NCBI GenBank assembly: GCA_009731375.1
Contig: BJOX01000106.1
Span: forward strand, 450,172 to 514,171
Direction: 5' to 3'
Length of the DNA stretch: 64,000 nucleotides
Source of the DNA: Paulinella micropora
Lineage: Eukaryota; Cercozoa; Imbricatea; Euglyphida
Part shown: piece by piece, positions 1-11,862 of the stretch
How the letters are laid out: each line of letters begins with the position of its first letter
Position numbering within the stretch: the first letter of the stretch is position 1
Made by a program: the position numbers and the translations under genes
The notes under the pieces: generated by a model
The model's database searches: none
Told to the model about the DNA's origin: nothing
The model's input: the letters and a program-made list of their open reading frames with translations, nothing else

Positions 1-33
1 GACAGACAGACAGACAGATAGACAGACAGAGAT

Positions 34-91
<58 letters not shown>

Positions 92-92
92 G

Positions 93-191
<99 letters not shown>

Positions 192-212
192 TGATAGATA
201 GATAGATAGATA
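1..212. repeat. (GACA)n/(GATA)n microsatellite
   Basis: About 30 bases of GACA repeats lead into roughly 180 bases of nearly perfect GATA repeat with rare substitutions. Long stop-free frames across it are low-complexity artefacts, not genes. Confidence 0.97.
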
Positions 213-780
213 CCTTGGTCATTCGCGAGTTAGGGTCCGTCAGCACCACTACATAGTATGTATGAATGTATGTATGTATGTATGTATGTATGTATGTATG
301 TATGTATGTATGTATGTATGTATGTATGTGGATCCGTCAGCACCACTACATACAGAATAATTGTATGTATGCATGTATGTATGTATGTATGTATGTATGT
401 ATGTTATGTATGTATGTATGTATGTATGTGGGTCCGTCAGCACCACTACATACAGAATATTTGTATGTATGTATGTATGTATGTATGTATGTTTGTATGT
501 ATGTATGTATGTATGTGGGTCCGTCAGCACCACTACATACAGAATAATTGTATGTATGTATGTATGTATGTATGTATGTATGTATGTATGTATGCATGTA
601 TGTATGTATGTATGTATGTGTGTAAGTATGTATGTACGTACGTACGTATGTATGTATGTATGTATGTATGTGTGTATGTATGTATGTATGTATGTATGCA
701 TGCTTGTATGCATGTATGTATGCATGCATGTATGCATGTATGTATGTATGTATGTATGTATGTATGTGTGTGCATGGTAC
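213..780. repeat. (GTAT)n array with an interspersed 22-34 bp spacer repeated four times
   Basis: A GTAT array is broken at about 235, 332, 432 and 518 by a conserved spacer. The spacer starts GTCCGTCAGCACCACTACAT and, in copies 2-4, ends in CAGAATA. The array plus spacer therefore behaves as a higher-order minisatellite. Occasional GCAT, GTAC and GTGT variants occur towards the 3' end. No coding signal. Confidence 0.93.
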
Positions 781-1770
<990 letters not shown>

Positions 1771-1863
1771 ACGTTGCATCCACACGTCACGGACTAGCGC
1801 GGTCTTAAAACGCGCCTCTTTCCGCAGTAATGAGGCATGGGCCCCGGGACCTATAGAGATCAT
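1771..1863. other. short unique stretch, no gene seen
   Basis: About 90 bases of non-repetitive sequence between the GATA arrays and a trinucleotide array. No motif or convincing reading frame. Confidence 0.6.
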
Positions 1864-1865
1864 TT

Positions 1866-1910
<45 letters not shown>

Positions 1911-1979
1911 ACTGTTATTGTTATTGTTATTGTTATTATTATTATTATTATTATTGTTATTATTATTAGTAGTATTATT

Positions 1980-2012
<33 letters not shown>

Positions 2013-2073
2013 ATTATTATTAATATTATTATTATTATTATTACTATTACTATTATTACTATTACTGTTATTA

Positions 2074-2116
<43 letters not shown>

Positions 2117-2125
2117 TATTATTAC

Positions 2126-2156
<31 letters not shown>

Positions 2157-2235
2157 TTATTATTATTTTATTACTATTATTATTATTATTATGATTATTA
2201 TTATTATTATTATTATTATCATTATTATTATCATT

Positions 2236-2282
<47 letters not shown>

Positions 2283-2323
2283 CATTATTATTACTACTAC
2301 TACTATTATTATTATTATTATTA

Positions 2324-2354
<31 letters not shown>

Positions 2355-2398
2355 CATTATTATTATTATTACTATTATCATTATTATTATTATTATTC
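1864..2398. repeat. (TTG)n then (TTA)n trinucleotide array
   Basis: About 15 TTG units grade into about 480 bases of interrupted TTA/ATT repeat. Apparent Leu- or Ile-only proteins are translation artefacts. Similar ATT arrays flank the SINE copies and the CBS exon elsewhere in the window. Confidence 0.96.
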
Positions 2399-2731
2399 CT
2401 TGGAGTGTTGACTGTGACATATTTGAGGGAAATCCCGATGAAAAAACCTAGTCACACTTGCTAAACAGAGTTCCAGCCCAATGGCCTCAAGGCGTTAAAC
2501 TGTGACGCCAACTCATAACCCTTTGGTGGTAGATGCTGGGGAGGAGGGTCGTTGCGCGCGTAAAAGATCTTAAACTCCGCATATGCTGGTTGATAGCCCA
2601 GGACCCAGCAGACACCAGATTGTTATGGGTGGGGTTTCGAGGCAGCTCTAGCAACCGCGCTTGGTGTATGCACTTGCACATTCGGTGACGTCTTGCAAGA
2701 GGTTGCTGGGACTGCGGAATAACCTCGGCTT
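2399..2731. other. unique sequence, no gene recognised
   Basis: About 330 bases of mixed-composition sequence without simple repeats. Short open frames on both strands show no recognisable domain. It may belong to an intron of the CBS gene that follows. Confidence 0.5.
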
Positions 2732-2880
2732 AGTGCAGTCTTGCCCTCAGGAGCTCCATCGGTGGCCCCGATCATCAGGCGAGAGACTGACACGGGGGGG
2801 TGGAGGACCTCGAACAAGGGTATTGGAGGCTTATGTCCGTTGAGGATATGCCATTAGCTGCATCAGTACGCCTCAGATAT

Positions 2881-2915
<35 letters not shown>

Positions 2916-2943
2916 TATCATTATTATTATTATTATTATTATC
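2732..2943 (+). repeat. left arm of an inverted duplication around the CBS exon
   Basis: The sequence from AGTGCAGTCTTGCCC through the start of the ATT array reappears as its near-exact reverse complement at about 3668-3882. The identity includes about 150 bases of unique sequence plus the first 60 or so bases of the trinucleotide array, with the same interruptions. The mirror copy stops at an assembly gap, so the full arm length is unknown. Confidence 0.9.
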
Positions 2944-3012
2944 ATCATTATTGTCATTATCATTATCATTATCATCATGATCATTATTATTATCATGATC
3001 ATTATTACGCAG

Positions 3013-3474
3013 GAGTTTCAAGGCACAGCTGTCCTAGTTGCCTCCACGGGCGGCCACCAGTTCGAGACGTCGTCTTCGTCTAAGCAGCCTATGCTGGAGG
3101 GCCCGGAGAGCCCTACTGGCTCGGAGCCCCTCGGCGGCTCACCGGCGTCCCCAGCAGGCTCACGATCCCTGCGGCCTTCGCGCTCTTCGCCCGACTTCCT
3201 GTCTGCCTTGCCGTCGAAGAGCGAAGTGGACTGGGAGTCTTTTGCTAAGCTGCTGGTAGACCGCAAACTCTCCACTGTGCTGCGCCGCAAACAAGGCCAC
3301 GTGCGCGGGCCCGTGACGTGCATGGTGGGAGATAAGCTCACCTCTGCTTTCGAGAAAATGCACAAGCATCGCGTTTTGTCCCTGCCTGTACTGGACCCGC
3401 TTCAAGGCGGCGCGTGCGTTGGGATCGTCGACCTGCTGGAAATGGTTGAGTGGATGGTACGAGACGTCCAAGCT

Positions 3475-3475
<1 letters not shown>
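3013..3475 (+). CDS. internal exon of a CBS-domain protein (partial)
   Basis: A 463-bp open exon bounded by a 3' splice site (ATTATTACGCAG before 3013) and a GT donor at 3476. It encodes about 154 residues. The first 75 or so are Ser/Pro-rich and probably disordered. The rest resembles a CBS motif: [14 protein letters not shown], then the core [11 protein letters not shown], then a Gly-Ile-Val-Asp-Leu-Leu segment. CBS motifs pair to bind adenosyl ligands and regulate an attached enzyme, channel or kinase. Only one motif is visible and the partner domain is not in the window, so no specific function can be assigned. Both flanks are microsatellite (ATT upstream, CT downstream), as in the Rav1/DMXL introns at 6.3-6.7 kb. 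The exon sits in the loop of an inverted duplication, so its placement here could be an assembly artefact. Confidence 0.65.
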
Positions 3476-3564
<89 letters not shown>

Positions 3565-3667
3565 CTGTAACAACTGCAACAAACAACACACTATGAGTAT
3601 GACTACAATTACAAATAATAATAATAATAGTAATAACAACAACAATAACAATAACAATAATAATAAT
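3476..3667. repeat. (CT)n tract followed by AAT/AAC-rich tract
   Basis: About 86 bases of CT repeat begin right at the putative donor of the CBS exon. A degenerate AAT/AAC-rich tract follows and merges into the right arm of the inverted duplication. Confidence 0.93.
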
Positions 3668-3698
3668 GATAATAATAATAATAATAATAATAATGATA

Positions 3699-3733
<35 letters not shown>

Positions 3734-3882
3734 ATATCTGAGGCGTACTGATGCAGCTAATGGCATATCCTCAACGGACATAAGCCTCCAATACCCTTGT
3801 TCGAGGTCCTCCACCCCCCCGTGTCAGTCTCTCGCCTGATGATCGGGGCCACCGATGGAGCTCCTGAGGGCAAGACTGCACT
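3668..3882 (-). repeat. right arm of the inverted duplication
   Basis: Reverse complement of about 2732-2943. It ends exactly where the 411-base gap begins, with AAGACTGCACT as the last readable bases. Confidence 0.9.
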
Positions 3883-4293
3883 NNNNNNNNNNNNNNNNNN
3901 NNNNNNNNNNNNNNNNNNNNNNNNNNNNNNNNNNNNNNNNNNNNNNNNNNNNNNNNNNNNNNNNNNNNNNNNNNNNNNNNNNNNNNNNNNNNNNNNNNNN
4001 NNNNNNNNNNNNNNNNNNNNNNNNNNNNNNNNNNNNNNNNNNNNNNNNNNNNNNNNNNNNNNNNNNNNNNNNNNNNNNNNNNNNNNNNNNNNNNNNNNNN
4101 NNNNNNNNNNNNNNNNNNNNNNNNNNNNNNNNNNNNNNNNNNNNNNNNNNNNNNNNNNNNNNNNNNNNNNNNNNNNNNNNNNNNNNNNNNNNNNNNNNNN
4201 NNNNNNNNNNNNNNNNNNNNNNNNNNNNNNNNNNNNNNNNNNNNNNNNNNNNNNNNNNNNNNNNNNNNNNNNNNNNNNNNNNNNNNNNNNNNN
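3883..4293. other. assembly gap
   Basis: Run of 411 N. The right flank is a run of 39 C. Confidence 0.99.
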
Positions 4294-4333
<40 letters not shown>

Positions 4334-4745
4334 CCCCCTTTCCCTTCGACAGGGTACGTTCAATAGCCGGAGGTGTGGCAAAGGGCCTGGTGGCAAAAAA
4401 CCTCAATTTTCAGGTGTGTGGGTGCCACCCGCGACCAGAACGGGTACGTACAATTGCAGGGCTCCCCTGGACCCCCTCTTTCCCTTCGACAGGGTACGTT
4501 GAATTGCCGGGGGTGCCGCAAAGGGCGCCTGGTAGCAAAAAACCTCAATTTTCAGGTGCGGGTGCCACCCGCGACCAGAACGGGTACGTACAATCGCAGG
4601 GCTCCCCTGGACCCCCCCTTTCCCTTCGACAGGGTACGTTGAATTGCCGGAGGTGCCAAAAGGGCGCCTGGTGGCCAAAAAACCTCAATTTTCAGGTGTG
4701 GGTGCCACCCACGACCAAAACGGGTACGTACAGTCACAGGGCTGG
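4294..4745. repeat. poly-C and a 140-bp tandem satellite, three copies
   Basis: After a C homopolymer (4294-4332), a 140-bp unit repeats three times. Its anchor CTTCGACAGGGTACGTT ends at 4360, 4500 and 4640, so the period is exactly 140. Each unit also contains CAAAAAACCTCAATTTTCAG and a segment starting GCCACCC. The copies differ by scattered substitutions. Open frames across it simply follow the repeat. Confidence 0.93.
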
Positions 4746-5325
4746 GGTTGCCGGGGGGAGGGCCCCCCGGATCCCCCCTGCCCCGTCATTCCATTGCCGG
4801 AGGCACCGGCAAGTAGTGCCAAAAAACAAACGCAAATATTTGCGTGAATTCCAAAAAAATTATACCAACATCAAGATCGAGTCTGCTGCTAACCACCCTG
4901 CCAATATGAGCTCCCAACTCCTCCTGGTTCACAAGCCATGATTTATTCCGATGGGGGGGTGCAAAAAAAGGCCAAAAAAAACAAGGAAATTTGGCATTCA
5001 GGACACTCCCCTAACGCAAATATTTCCGTGAATTACAAAGAAATTATATCAGTATCAACATCAAGCCTGGGGCTAGCCACCCTGCAAATATGAGCTCCCA
5101 ACTCCTCCTGGTTCACACAAACCATGATTTATTCCGAATGGGGGTTTGAAAAAAAACAAGGAATTTGGCACTCAGGACACTGCCCTAACGCAAATGTTTG
5201 CGTGAATTCCAAAAAAATTACATCAGCATCAAGATCGAGTCTGGGGTTAGCTACCCTGCCAATATGAGCTCCCAACTCCTCCTTGGTTCACACAAACCAT
5301 GATTTATCCCGACAGGGGTGCGGAA
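4746..5325. repeat. second tandem satellite, 174-184 bp unit, three copies
   Basis: A different unit starts CGCAAATATTTGCGTGAATT at 4831, 5015 and 5189. Each copy carries AATATGAGCTCCCAACTCCT and ends with CATGATTTATTCCGA followed by G- and A-runs. Periods are 184 and 174 because the homopolymer runs vary. No gene. Confidence 0.9.
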
Positions 5326-6131
5326 ATGGGGGGTGGGGGTGGGGGGGGGGGGTACACAATTTTCATTTTCCCCCCCCCCCCCAAAACCCCCCCCCCCCCC
5401 CCCCCCCCCCCTTTGGGGGAAAAAAAAAAAAAAAAAAAAAAAAANNNNNNNNNNNNNNNNNNNNNNNNNNNNNNNNNNNNNNNNNNNNNNNNNNNNNNNN
5501 NNNNNNNNNNNNNNNNNNNNNNNNNNNNNNNNNNNNNNNNNNNNNNNNNNNNNNNNNNNNNNNNNNNNNNNNNNNNNNNNNNNNNNNNNNNNNNNNNNNN
5601 NNNNNNNNNNNNNNNNNNNNNNNNNNNNNNNNNNNNNNNNNNNNNNNNNNNNNNNNNNNNNNNNNNNNNNNNNNNNNNNNNNNNNNNNNNNNNNNNNNNN
5701 NNNNNNNNNNNNNNNNNNNNNNNNNNNNNNNNNNNNNNNNNNNNNNNNNNNNNNNNNNNNNNNNNNNNNNNNNNNNNNNNNNNNNNNNNNNNNNNNNNNN
5801 NNNNNNNNNNNNNNNNNNNNNNNNNNNNNNNNNNNNNNNNNNNNNNNNNNNNNNNNNNNNNNNNNNNNNNNNNNNNNNNNNNNNNNNNNNNNNNNNNNNN
5901 NNNNNNNNNNNNNNNNNNNNNNNNNNNNNNNNNNNNNNNNNNNNNNNNNNNNNNNNNNNNNNNNNNNNNNNNNNNNNNNNNNNNNNNNNNNNNNNNNNNN
6001 NNNNNNNNNNNNNNNNNNNNNNNNNNNNNNNNNNNNNNNNNNNNNNNNNNNNNNNNNNNNNNNNNNNNNNNNNNNNNNNNNNNNNNNNNNNNNNNNNNNN
6101 NNNNNNNNNNNNNNNNNNNNNNNNNNNNNNN
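5326..6131. other. homopolymer runs and assembly gap
   Basis: G, C and A homopolymer runs (5326-5444) lead into 687 N (5445-6131). The gap lies inside intron 4 of the Rav1/DMXL gene. Confidence 0.97.
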
Positions 6132-6232
6132 AGACCGGTATGTTCAATGAAAATACTGGTGGCACCGACGGGAATCGAACTGGCGACAGGGCCCAGATGG
6201 TAGAACTTGACCACTGGGCTATCACGGTGTCC
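6132..6232 (-). mobile_element. tRNA-derived SINE, copy 1 (truncated by gap)
   Basis: Read on the minus strand from 6232, this is a tRNA-like head beginning GGACACCGTGATAGCC. It has a perfect pol III A box (TAGCCCAGTGG) and B box (GTTCGATTCC), followed by GGTGCCACCA, which looks like a tRNA acceptor end with CCA. It is identical to the first 100 or so bases of the copy at 59150 until the gap interrupts it. It sits in an ATT array inside an intron of the Rav1/DMXL gene, in the same orientation as that gene. Confidence 0.85.
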
Positions 6233-6347
<115 letters not shown>

Positions 6348-6351
6348 TAAC

Positions 6352-8618
6352 CTGCGTTCTGGTCTTAGGGCGCACCACGCGCTCAAGCGTTAGATCACAG
6401 CGGCGCAGCGCTCCCTGTATGTATGTACGTACGTATGCATGTATATATATATATACATATATATATATAAATATATATGTTATGTATGTTATGTATGTAT
6501 GTATGTATGTATGCATGTATGTATGTGTGTGTATGTATGTATGCATGCATGTATGTATGTATGCATGCATGTATGTATGTATGTATGTATGTATGTATGT
6601 ATGTATGTATGTATGTGTGTATGTGTGTATGTTATGTATGTATGTATGTATGTATGTATGTATGTATGTATGTATGTATGTATGATGTACTTGTTCGTCC
6701 AAGCTGAACCAGCGCATGCGCGCATCGGGGAACGATGCTGGGGCCGATGGATAGGGCCAGAGCAGGCAGGTCGATGCGACGTGGCGGTAGTTGGCGAGGC
6801 AGGCCATGGACCCCCACGAGGACGCTGCCAGAGCTACTGTGAAGAGCTTCATGACGGTCGGGTTGCGCCGCGGGAAGTTGAGCAGACCACGCAGCAGGAG
6901 CACCGACAACACACCTGACGCGTCCAGAGTGAGCAGACGGCAGGCAGGGTCCAGCACCTCTTTTTCATACGCTTCCGAGCAGTTAGCCCTGCGGCTCGGG
7001 TTGTCGTGAGCCTTCCGCTTGGCGTTTGGGTCTGACTCGCTCACCATCTCGAAGTCTTCATCCGGGCTATGGGCTGGCTCAGCCTCTTTCTCGGAGGAGC
7101 GTTTCTCATCCTGGTCGGGGTCCCACCGGATGCGTCGTCGGGAGCCGTCTACTAGCCAGGCCGCGGAGCGGTAGGGCACCGGGCCGGAAGATTCTGTCCC
7201 GGCCTCTTCCAATCGCTCGAGCTCACAGGCCACGTACCAGTAGGCGGCGTCGCTTTGGTTGAGACGGCGCCGTGCACGTCTCGAGCGCTGTGTGGCCCCG
7301 CCGGAAGGCTTGGCCGCCGCGCCCGGCTGCTTTTTGGTTGGGGAAGCTTGAGACGGGGTCTGAGGAGCGCTACTGCTGCCGTCGAACGCGCTCTGGGAAA
7401 AATTCTGCGAAGTCGAAGGCGAGGCTAAAAGCGTCGGCTCGAGAGAAAAGCTTTGTTTGCGAACTAGCTTTTGGGGATCGGTGGGGATGATAGGTGCTGC
7501 TTCCACTCGCCAGGAAGGACGCCATATCCGTACAATGCCGTCGGCCGCAACCGTGAGCAGGACCGGGCACTCAGGTGCCGCTTGCGGGTGAAACTCCATC
7601 AAGCTTACCGCAGCTGGATGTCGCAGGTCTTCTCGCACGTGGTGTGGGACCAGCCGGTCGTTGATCGACATGACCTTGGTCTCCGTGTATGCCAGGACGA
7701 CGTTGTTCTGAATACTAGCGCAGGTCGCGATGCAACGACCTTCTGGAGAGGAGCGCAAACGACGCACGCAAAGTGGGGGCGGAGGGTTGCGCGAAATGTC
7801 TGTTCGTGATTTGAATCGCCAGCGTTTGATCCAGGTGAGAGAAAACACACCCGTGCTGGATGATACATAGTGCGCAAGGTATTTGTCGCCACCAACCAGC
7901 AGGTCGTATGGCCAGCGACCTCGGCATGTCGTGGTGGCCGAGAAGGAGTTGGAATGTCGCTGCCATACCATGGCTTTCGCCTGACGTTTGACGGTGAAGG
8001 CTTTTCGCTGCGTGAGAGTCCAAGGGTGCAAGGCAGGGAGACAACCGCCTGAGGAAGGTGCGACAGGGAGCACTTGTCCGCCTTCCAGCACGGAGTCAAC
8101 TGCCGCAGAGGCCTTGGCTGCTGCCCCTTTCTGGTCCTTGCCTTTATCTTCAGACTTGTCAGACTGAGATTCGGGAAAAGGCAGAGATGGATGTACCAGA
8201 GAGAAGACGACAATAGTCAATCCGAGACTCAGTGCCACCTGAACCTGCACAACAAGAAGAGGCGAGAGGTCATTATATCTCAGAGAGTTGTCTAAACATG
8301 AAATTGACCTGAGCCCCTTCACTCTGTACAGCCACTGCCAGGATGCAAGTTGCGGAGGAAGAAGTATTCTCAAGCGATGCATCGAATCGAGTGAAGTGAC
8401 GGACATGGTTGAGCCTGTCGTCGAGAAGAAATAGCACACGACCTAAACAAAGGCAAGGATGGTATGGACGCCGGTATGTAGGTCTCTTTACCTGCCGCAA
8501 AAAGCCAGTATAACCTGCCGTCAACGTCGCTCTGGAAGCTCTGTAGACACTCAGTCTTTCCAGGATCCGGACTCACTCCCAGGGAGCAGAGGGCTGCTTC
8601 CCAAGGGTGATTGTCCAT
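6352..8618 (-). CDS. Rav1/DMXL (rabconnectin-3) family WD-repeat protein, 5' part, four exons
   Basis: Predicted exons on the minus strand are 8618-8492, 8442-8309, 8244-6691 and 6414-6352. All have GT-AG borders and compatible phases, giving 626 residues. Family members are subunits that assemble or regulate the V-ATPase (the RAVE complex in yeast, rabconnectin-3 in animals). The N-terminus aligns in character with the DMXL start. Further matches are WQRHSNSF at about residue 185, a beta-propeller blade with LLTVAADGIVRIW at about 315, and a later blade LLTLDASGVLSVLLL. Disordered Ser/Pro- and Lys/Arg-rich inserts lie between blades. I chose the ATG at 8618; an in-frame ATG at 8645 is also possible. 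The C-terminal two thirds or more must lie past the gap at 5445-6131 or outside the window. Family assignment is by eye. Confidence 0.75.
6415..6690. repeat. (TATG)n microsatellite forming a whole intron of the Rav1/DMXL gene
   Basis: The 276-bp intron 3 is almost entirely a tetranucleotide array (CATA on the coding strand). The donor is CAA|GTACAT. The acceptor, ACATACAG, is built from the repeat itself. The length is a multiple of three and contains no in-frame stop, so an unspliced transcript would stay open. Confidence 0.88.
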
Positions 8619-8645
8619 GGCGGATATGTGACTACCTATCAGCAC

Positions 8646-9296
8646 ACTGTGTGGTCAGTCCAACTCAAAATGCCCAAAAGATAACATAGTATAGCAGTGA
8701 TCTAAAAGGTACATATAATTTGAGTTTGAAAAGATACATGGAAATCGAGGTTGAAAAGATACATAGCAAAAGCAGAAGTTCAGGGAGGATTTTATATCTG
8801 GTGTTTTCCATGATGGCGAATGCCGAAAAAGAGCCACTTGTTCATGGACCGGGCAAATGGAAAGAATTATTTAGTGGCACCAGATCCCTGGTTGGCGTTT
8901 GATCAGACATGAGTTCATTGTCACATCTCTTTTTGTTGTGATTTCCTCCTCCCGTCCTCTTCTTCAAAAGGAAAACAATGTGGAGCAGCGACATGGATTT
9001 TATCAGGAGGGAGGATCGGGACACTTTGGAAAAATCAAGGTATTTTTGGGCTCTGTACGCTGAAAAGACACTCAATATTTGCTAAATGTGTAGGTCTTCC
9101 CTCAAAAACAAGGAACAAAACGAGCTTCTAGGAAGCGATGACCTCATTTGCTTTGCCTCTCGAACTATTTGGATGCAACGGTACTCACTGCAAATCGAGG
9201 ATGTGTACATCTGCAGGGAGTCTGATTCTTGTGTGTTGACTGTACTCCAAGTTTTCAAGTCGGTTACTTGGTTATAGGGCTCGCACGGCAGTGATA
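8646..9296. promoter_or_regulatory. putative divergent promoter region between two host genes
   Basis: About 650 bases separate the Rav1/DMXL start (minus) from the membrane-protein start (plus), so both promoters should lie here. I see no convincing TATA box, no simple repeat and no transposon. A short plus-strand frame near 8720-8902 has no recognised domain. Confidence 0.45.
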
Positions 9297-11862
9297 ATGT
9301 ACAAGCTATTGAAGCTAGCGTTCCTCACGACGCTATTCTGGGTTGTCATATTCAGATACAATAACAGGTGAACCATATGACTGCAAAAGTCTTGACATGA
9401 GAAGAACAAATGTTATGCTCAGGTTACGACAGTTTAACTATCCTGACGACTGCCGTCAGGTCGTCTCTCGCTCATAATCAGAAGTCACCTTTGATATTGT
9501 CGTGTCCTCTGTGCAGCATTGTCCACAGTGTGATACTCCCACTGGCTGCCCTCCAGAGCAGCTCTTTGCTTACAACGCAGAGGTTAACACTGTGAGTTTC
9601 ATCCTCGTCATGCTGAGCTGGTATTGCTCACTCGTGATTGCTCTGTCCGACCATCGCCGCGTGAAAATCTTTCAAGTGGCCGAAGTCGTCTTCAGCCTCT
9701 TTATGATTGGTGTATGGATAGAGCTAGTGGCCATCCAAAATACCGACAGGTGTGTGTGTCTGGAAGATGAATATGTAACTGGCGGACCCCTCGTCCTCGT
9801 CCCACTCTACACGTTGTCTATCCTCTCTCTGTTCTGGCTGACGGGCCTCTGCACGTCGAGCCTGCTGCTTGCCCTGACCACCCTGATGGTGTTCATGAGC
9901 TTGCTAGTGGCGGTGGGCGCGTTCCGAGTGCCGACCAGCCAGACACTGCTGAGTCCCCTCCATGTCAACGTGCGCTGGGCCTACCTGGCCGTTATTCCGT
10001 TGGACTTATTTTCTTTGCTGCTTCGCTTCCCGTGCTACAAGTGGCGCCAATTCTACCAGCGGTCGGCATCGAGCCGGGGATTTATGCGCGGACTCGGCTG
10101 GCTGCTACTGGCCGTAGCGTATGCCTCCCCGAACTGGCTACAAAACCGTACTGCCAACCTGGGCTTGTGGTGGCTACACACCGCGGAGGGCCAGTACCCT
10201 GTCCGCGACTGTTTCTTCAGCCTTACTAGCCTCCGTGTACCTTCCTGTATCCTATGGCAACTGGTGGTATGGCTTGGCGGAGCCTCCGTGTTGTTTGCGT
10301 TCGGCTCATTTGCAATCTTTGTTTTCTACCTCTCTGGTCGATCCGGCGAGCTGCCTTGCACATGTTATCAAGGCAGCAGACGTTGGCGGGCGTGCTGTGA
10401 TGTGTGCACCGCGGTGGGCGATGGCGCTGTCTGGTGTATGGACGACACAGTCTATTGTGTGCGTCTGTTCTTCTGCTGCCTGCTCTCTCGCCGCCGGCAA
10501 CAGCGCGTAGTGGATCCCTCCTTCATAGACACCGAGATGTCCAGTCGTCGTGTCATTGAGGCCGGTCTGGGCACGTTTGTACGAGGCCTGGCCTCGCCTT
10601 CCGTGACACGGGACCGACAGCGCAGCAAACTGGATTTCCGGCCTGGGGGTGCGTCTTCGCAATACGGGAAAGATCACGAGATGCTGACAGGGGACAATAA
10701 GCGTGCCGTATCTCCTAATCCAGACGGTTTGCCGCCTGTGGCCATTTGCTTGCACAACCCCAATAGATGCGATCCCAAGAACTGGCCGTCCTCAGAGCTG
10801 CTGGATCTGTCCTTGGTGAATGCAATCACTGGACAGCCTCTCAACAATGTTGGAGCCGCGGTTTTGGTGGAGTGGAAGCAGTTGAAGGGAGACTTAGAAC
10901 TAAATGACCCGCAGGTGGTAGCCACTGACTTATCTTCCGATACTTTTGTCGTGTATCCAAACTGTCTCACCAAAGGAAGGAAGTATGTGTTCGAAGCGAT
11001 TGCGTCCAACCTGCAATCGCGCGAGTCCACCTCGGCCGTCCTGGAGTTGACCATTTCGCAGCCATTTCCCCACCGCCGGCAGTTTCCGGCAAAACACGTG
11101 CGCAAGCCCCGCTGCATCGCCTGCTGGGAGGACGTGTGTTGTCCCACCTACCTGTCCTACCACCGCCTTGGCCTACATTTGTCCTTCATCTCCAGTGTGT
11201 GCGGAGCGGCCGCCATCGGGGCATTTTTGGCTTGGAGCCACCGACAAGACTATTTGGCGGAGAAAGAATATGGGATATCCTTTGTTCTGTTTGTCCTGGG
11301 GTGGTTCCTGTTCTCCGTGGCGGTGTTTCCGCCCTCTACCTATCTAATGCTTGTCTTTGGTTGTTTCTCCCGCTGCAGCCGGGCCTGCGAACGGGCCTCC
11401 ACAGCGTGGGAGCGGTGCTGCGAGGAGAGCGATGACCCGCTGGAAGAGGCGCGCGCCAAGGAGCGTAGCGTGTCCTTGGACGACCCGCAAAGTACGGAGC
11501 CGGAGATAGCGAACCGGCGTGATACGGTGGATCGCTTGTACGACATTGACCCGGTGGAAGTGGAGGAGCACTTGGTAATCGAGCGCGTGGTGCCGGGCCG
11601 CAGCGCACGCGACCTGGCCGGCCCAAGCCCCGACCGGGCCGACCGGTCAGATAACTACGATCAGGCTGATCGGCCCGACCAGCGCCTGCCCTCCCGTCGC
11701 AAGCTCGGCTCAGACACCAGCTCTAGTCTCAAAGTTGGGACAGGGAAAGGGAAAGGGCGGCAGGGAGGCAGCAGCAGGCAGAGACAGGTGTCCCCTTCCC
11801 CCCTGCAGGAAGATGACGAGCCTCCTCCTCCCCCACCCCCTCCGCAAGAAGACGACGCTTGA
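9297..11862 (+). CDS. multi-pass membrane protein of unknown family, three exons
   Basis: Predicted exons are 9297-9367, 9423-9459 and 9517-11862. The introns are 55 and 57 bases with GT-AG borders, and the phases join in frame to give 817 residues. The start MYKLLKLAFLTTLFWVVIF resembles a signal peptide or anchor. Next comes a Cys pair region (HCPQC), then about six hydrophobic segments in the first 300 residues. A soluble middle part follows, with a Trp-containing beta-sandwich-like stretch (residues roughly 465-540) that loosely recalls REJ/PKD-type extracellular domains. Two further membrane segments (LHLSFISSVCGAAAIGAFL; ISFVLFVLGWFLFSVAVF) precede an acidic, Arg- and Pro-rich cytosolic tail. 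No known family is recognised. It is head-to-head with the Rav1/DMXL gene. The stop is TGA. Confidence 0.72.

Noticed and set aside
1837-3002. Poly-Leu, poly-Ile and poly-Asn ORFs
   Set aside because: Artefacts of TTA/ATT arrays; no non-repeat coding sequence supports them.
6352-6414. A second tRNA-like sequence next to the SINE
   Set aside because: The GC-rich 63-bp block lacks A/B boxes; it has splice borders and keeps the frame, so it is better read as an exon.
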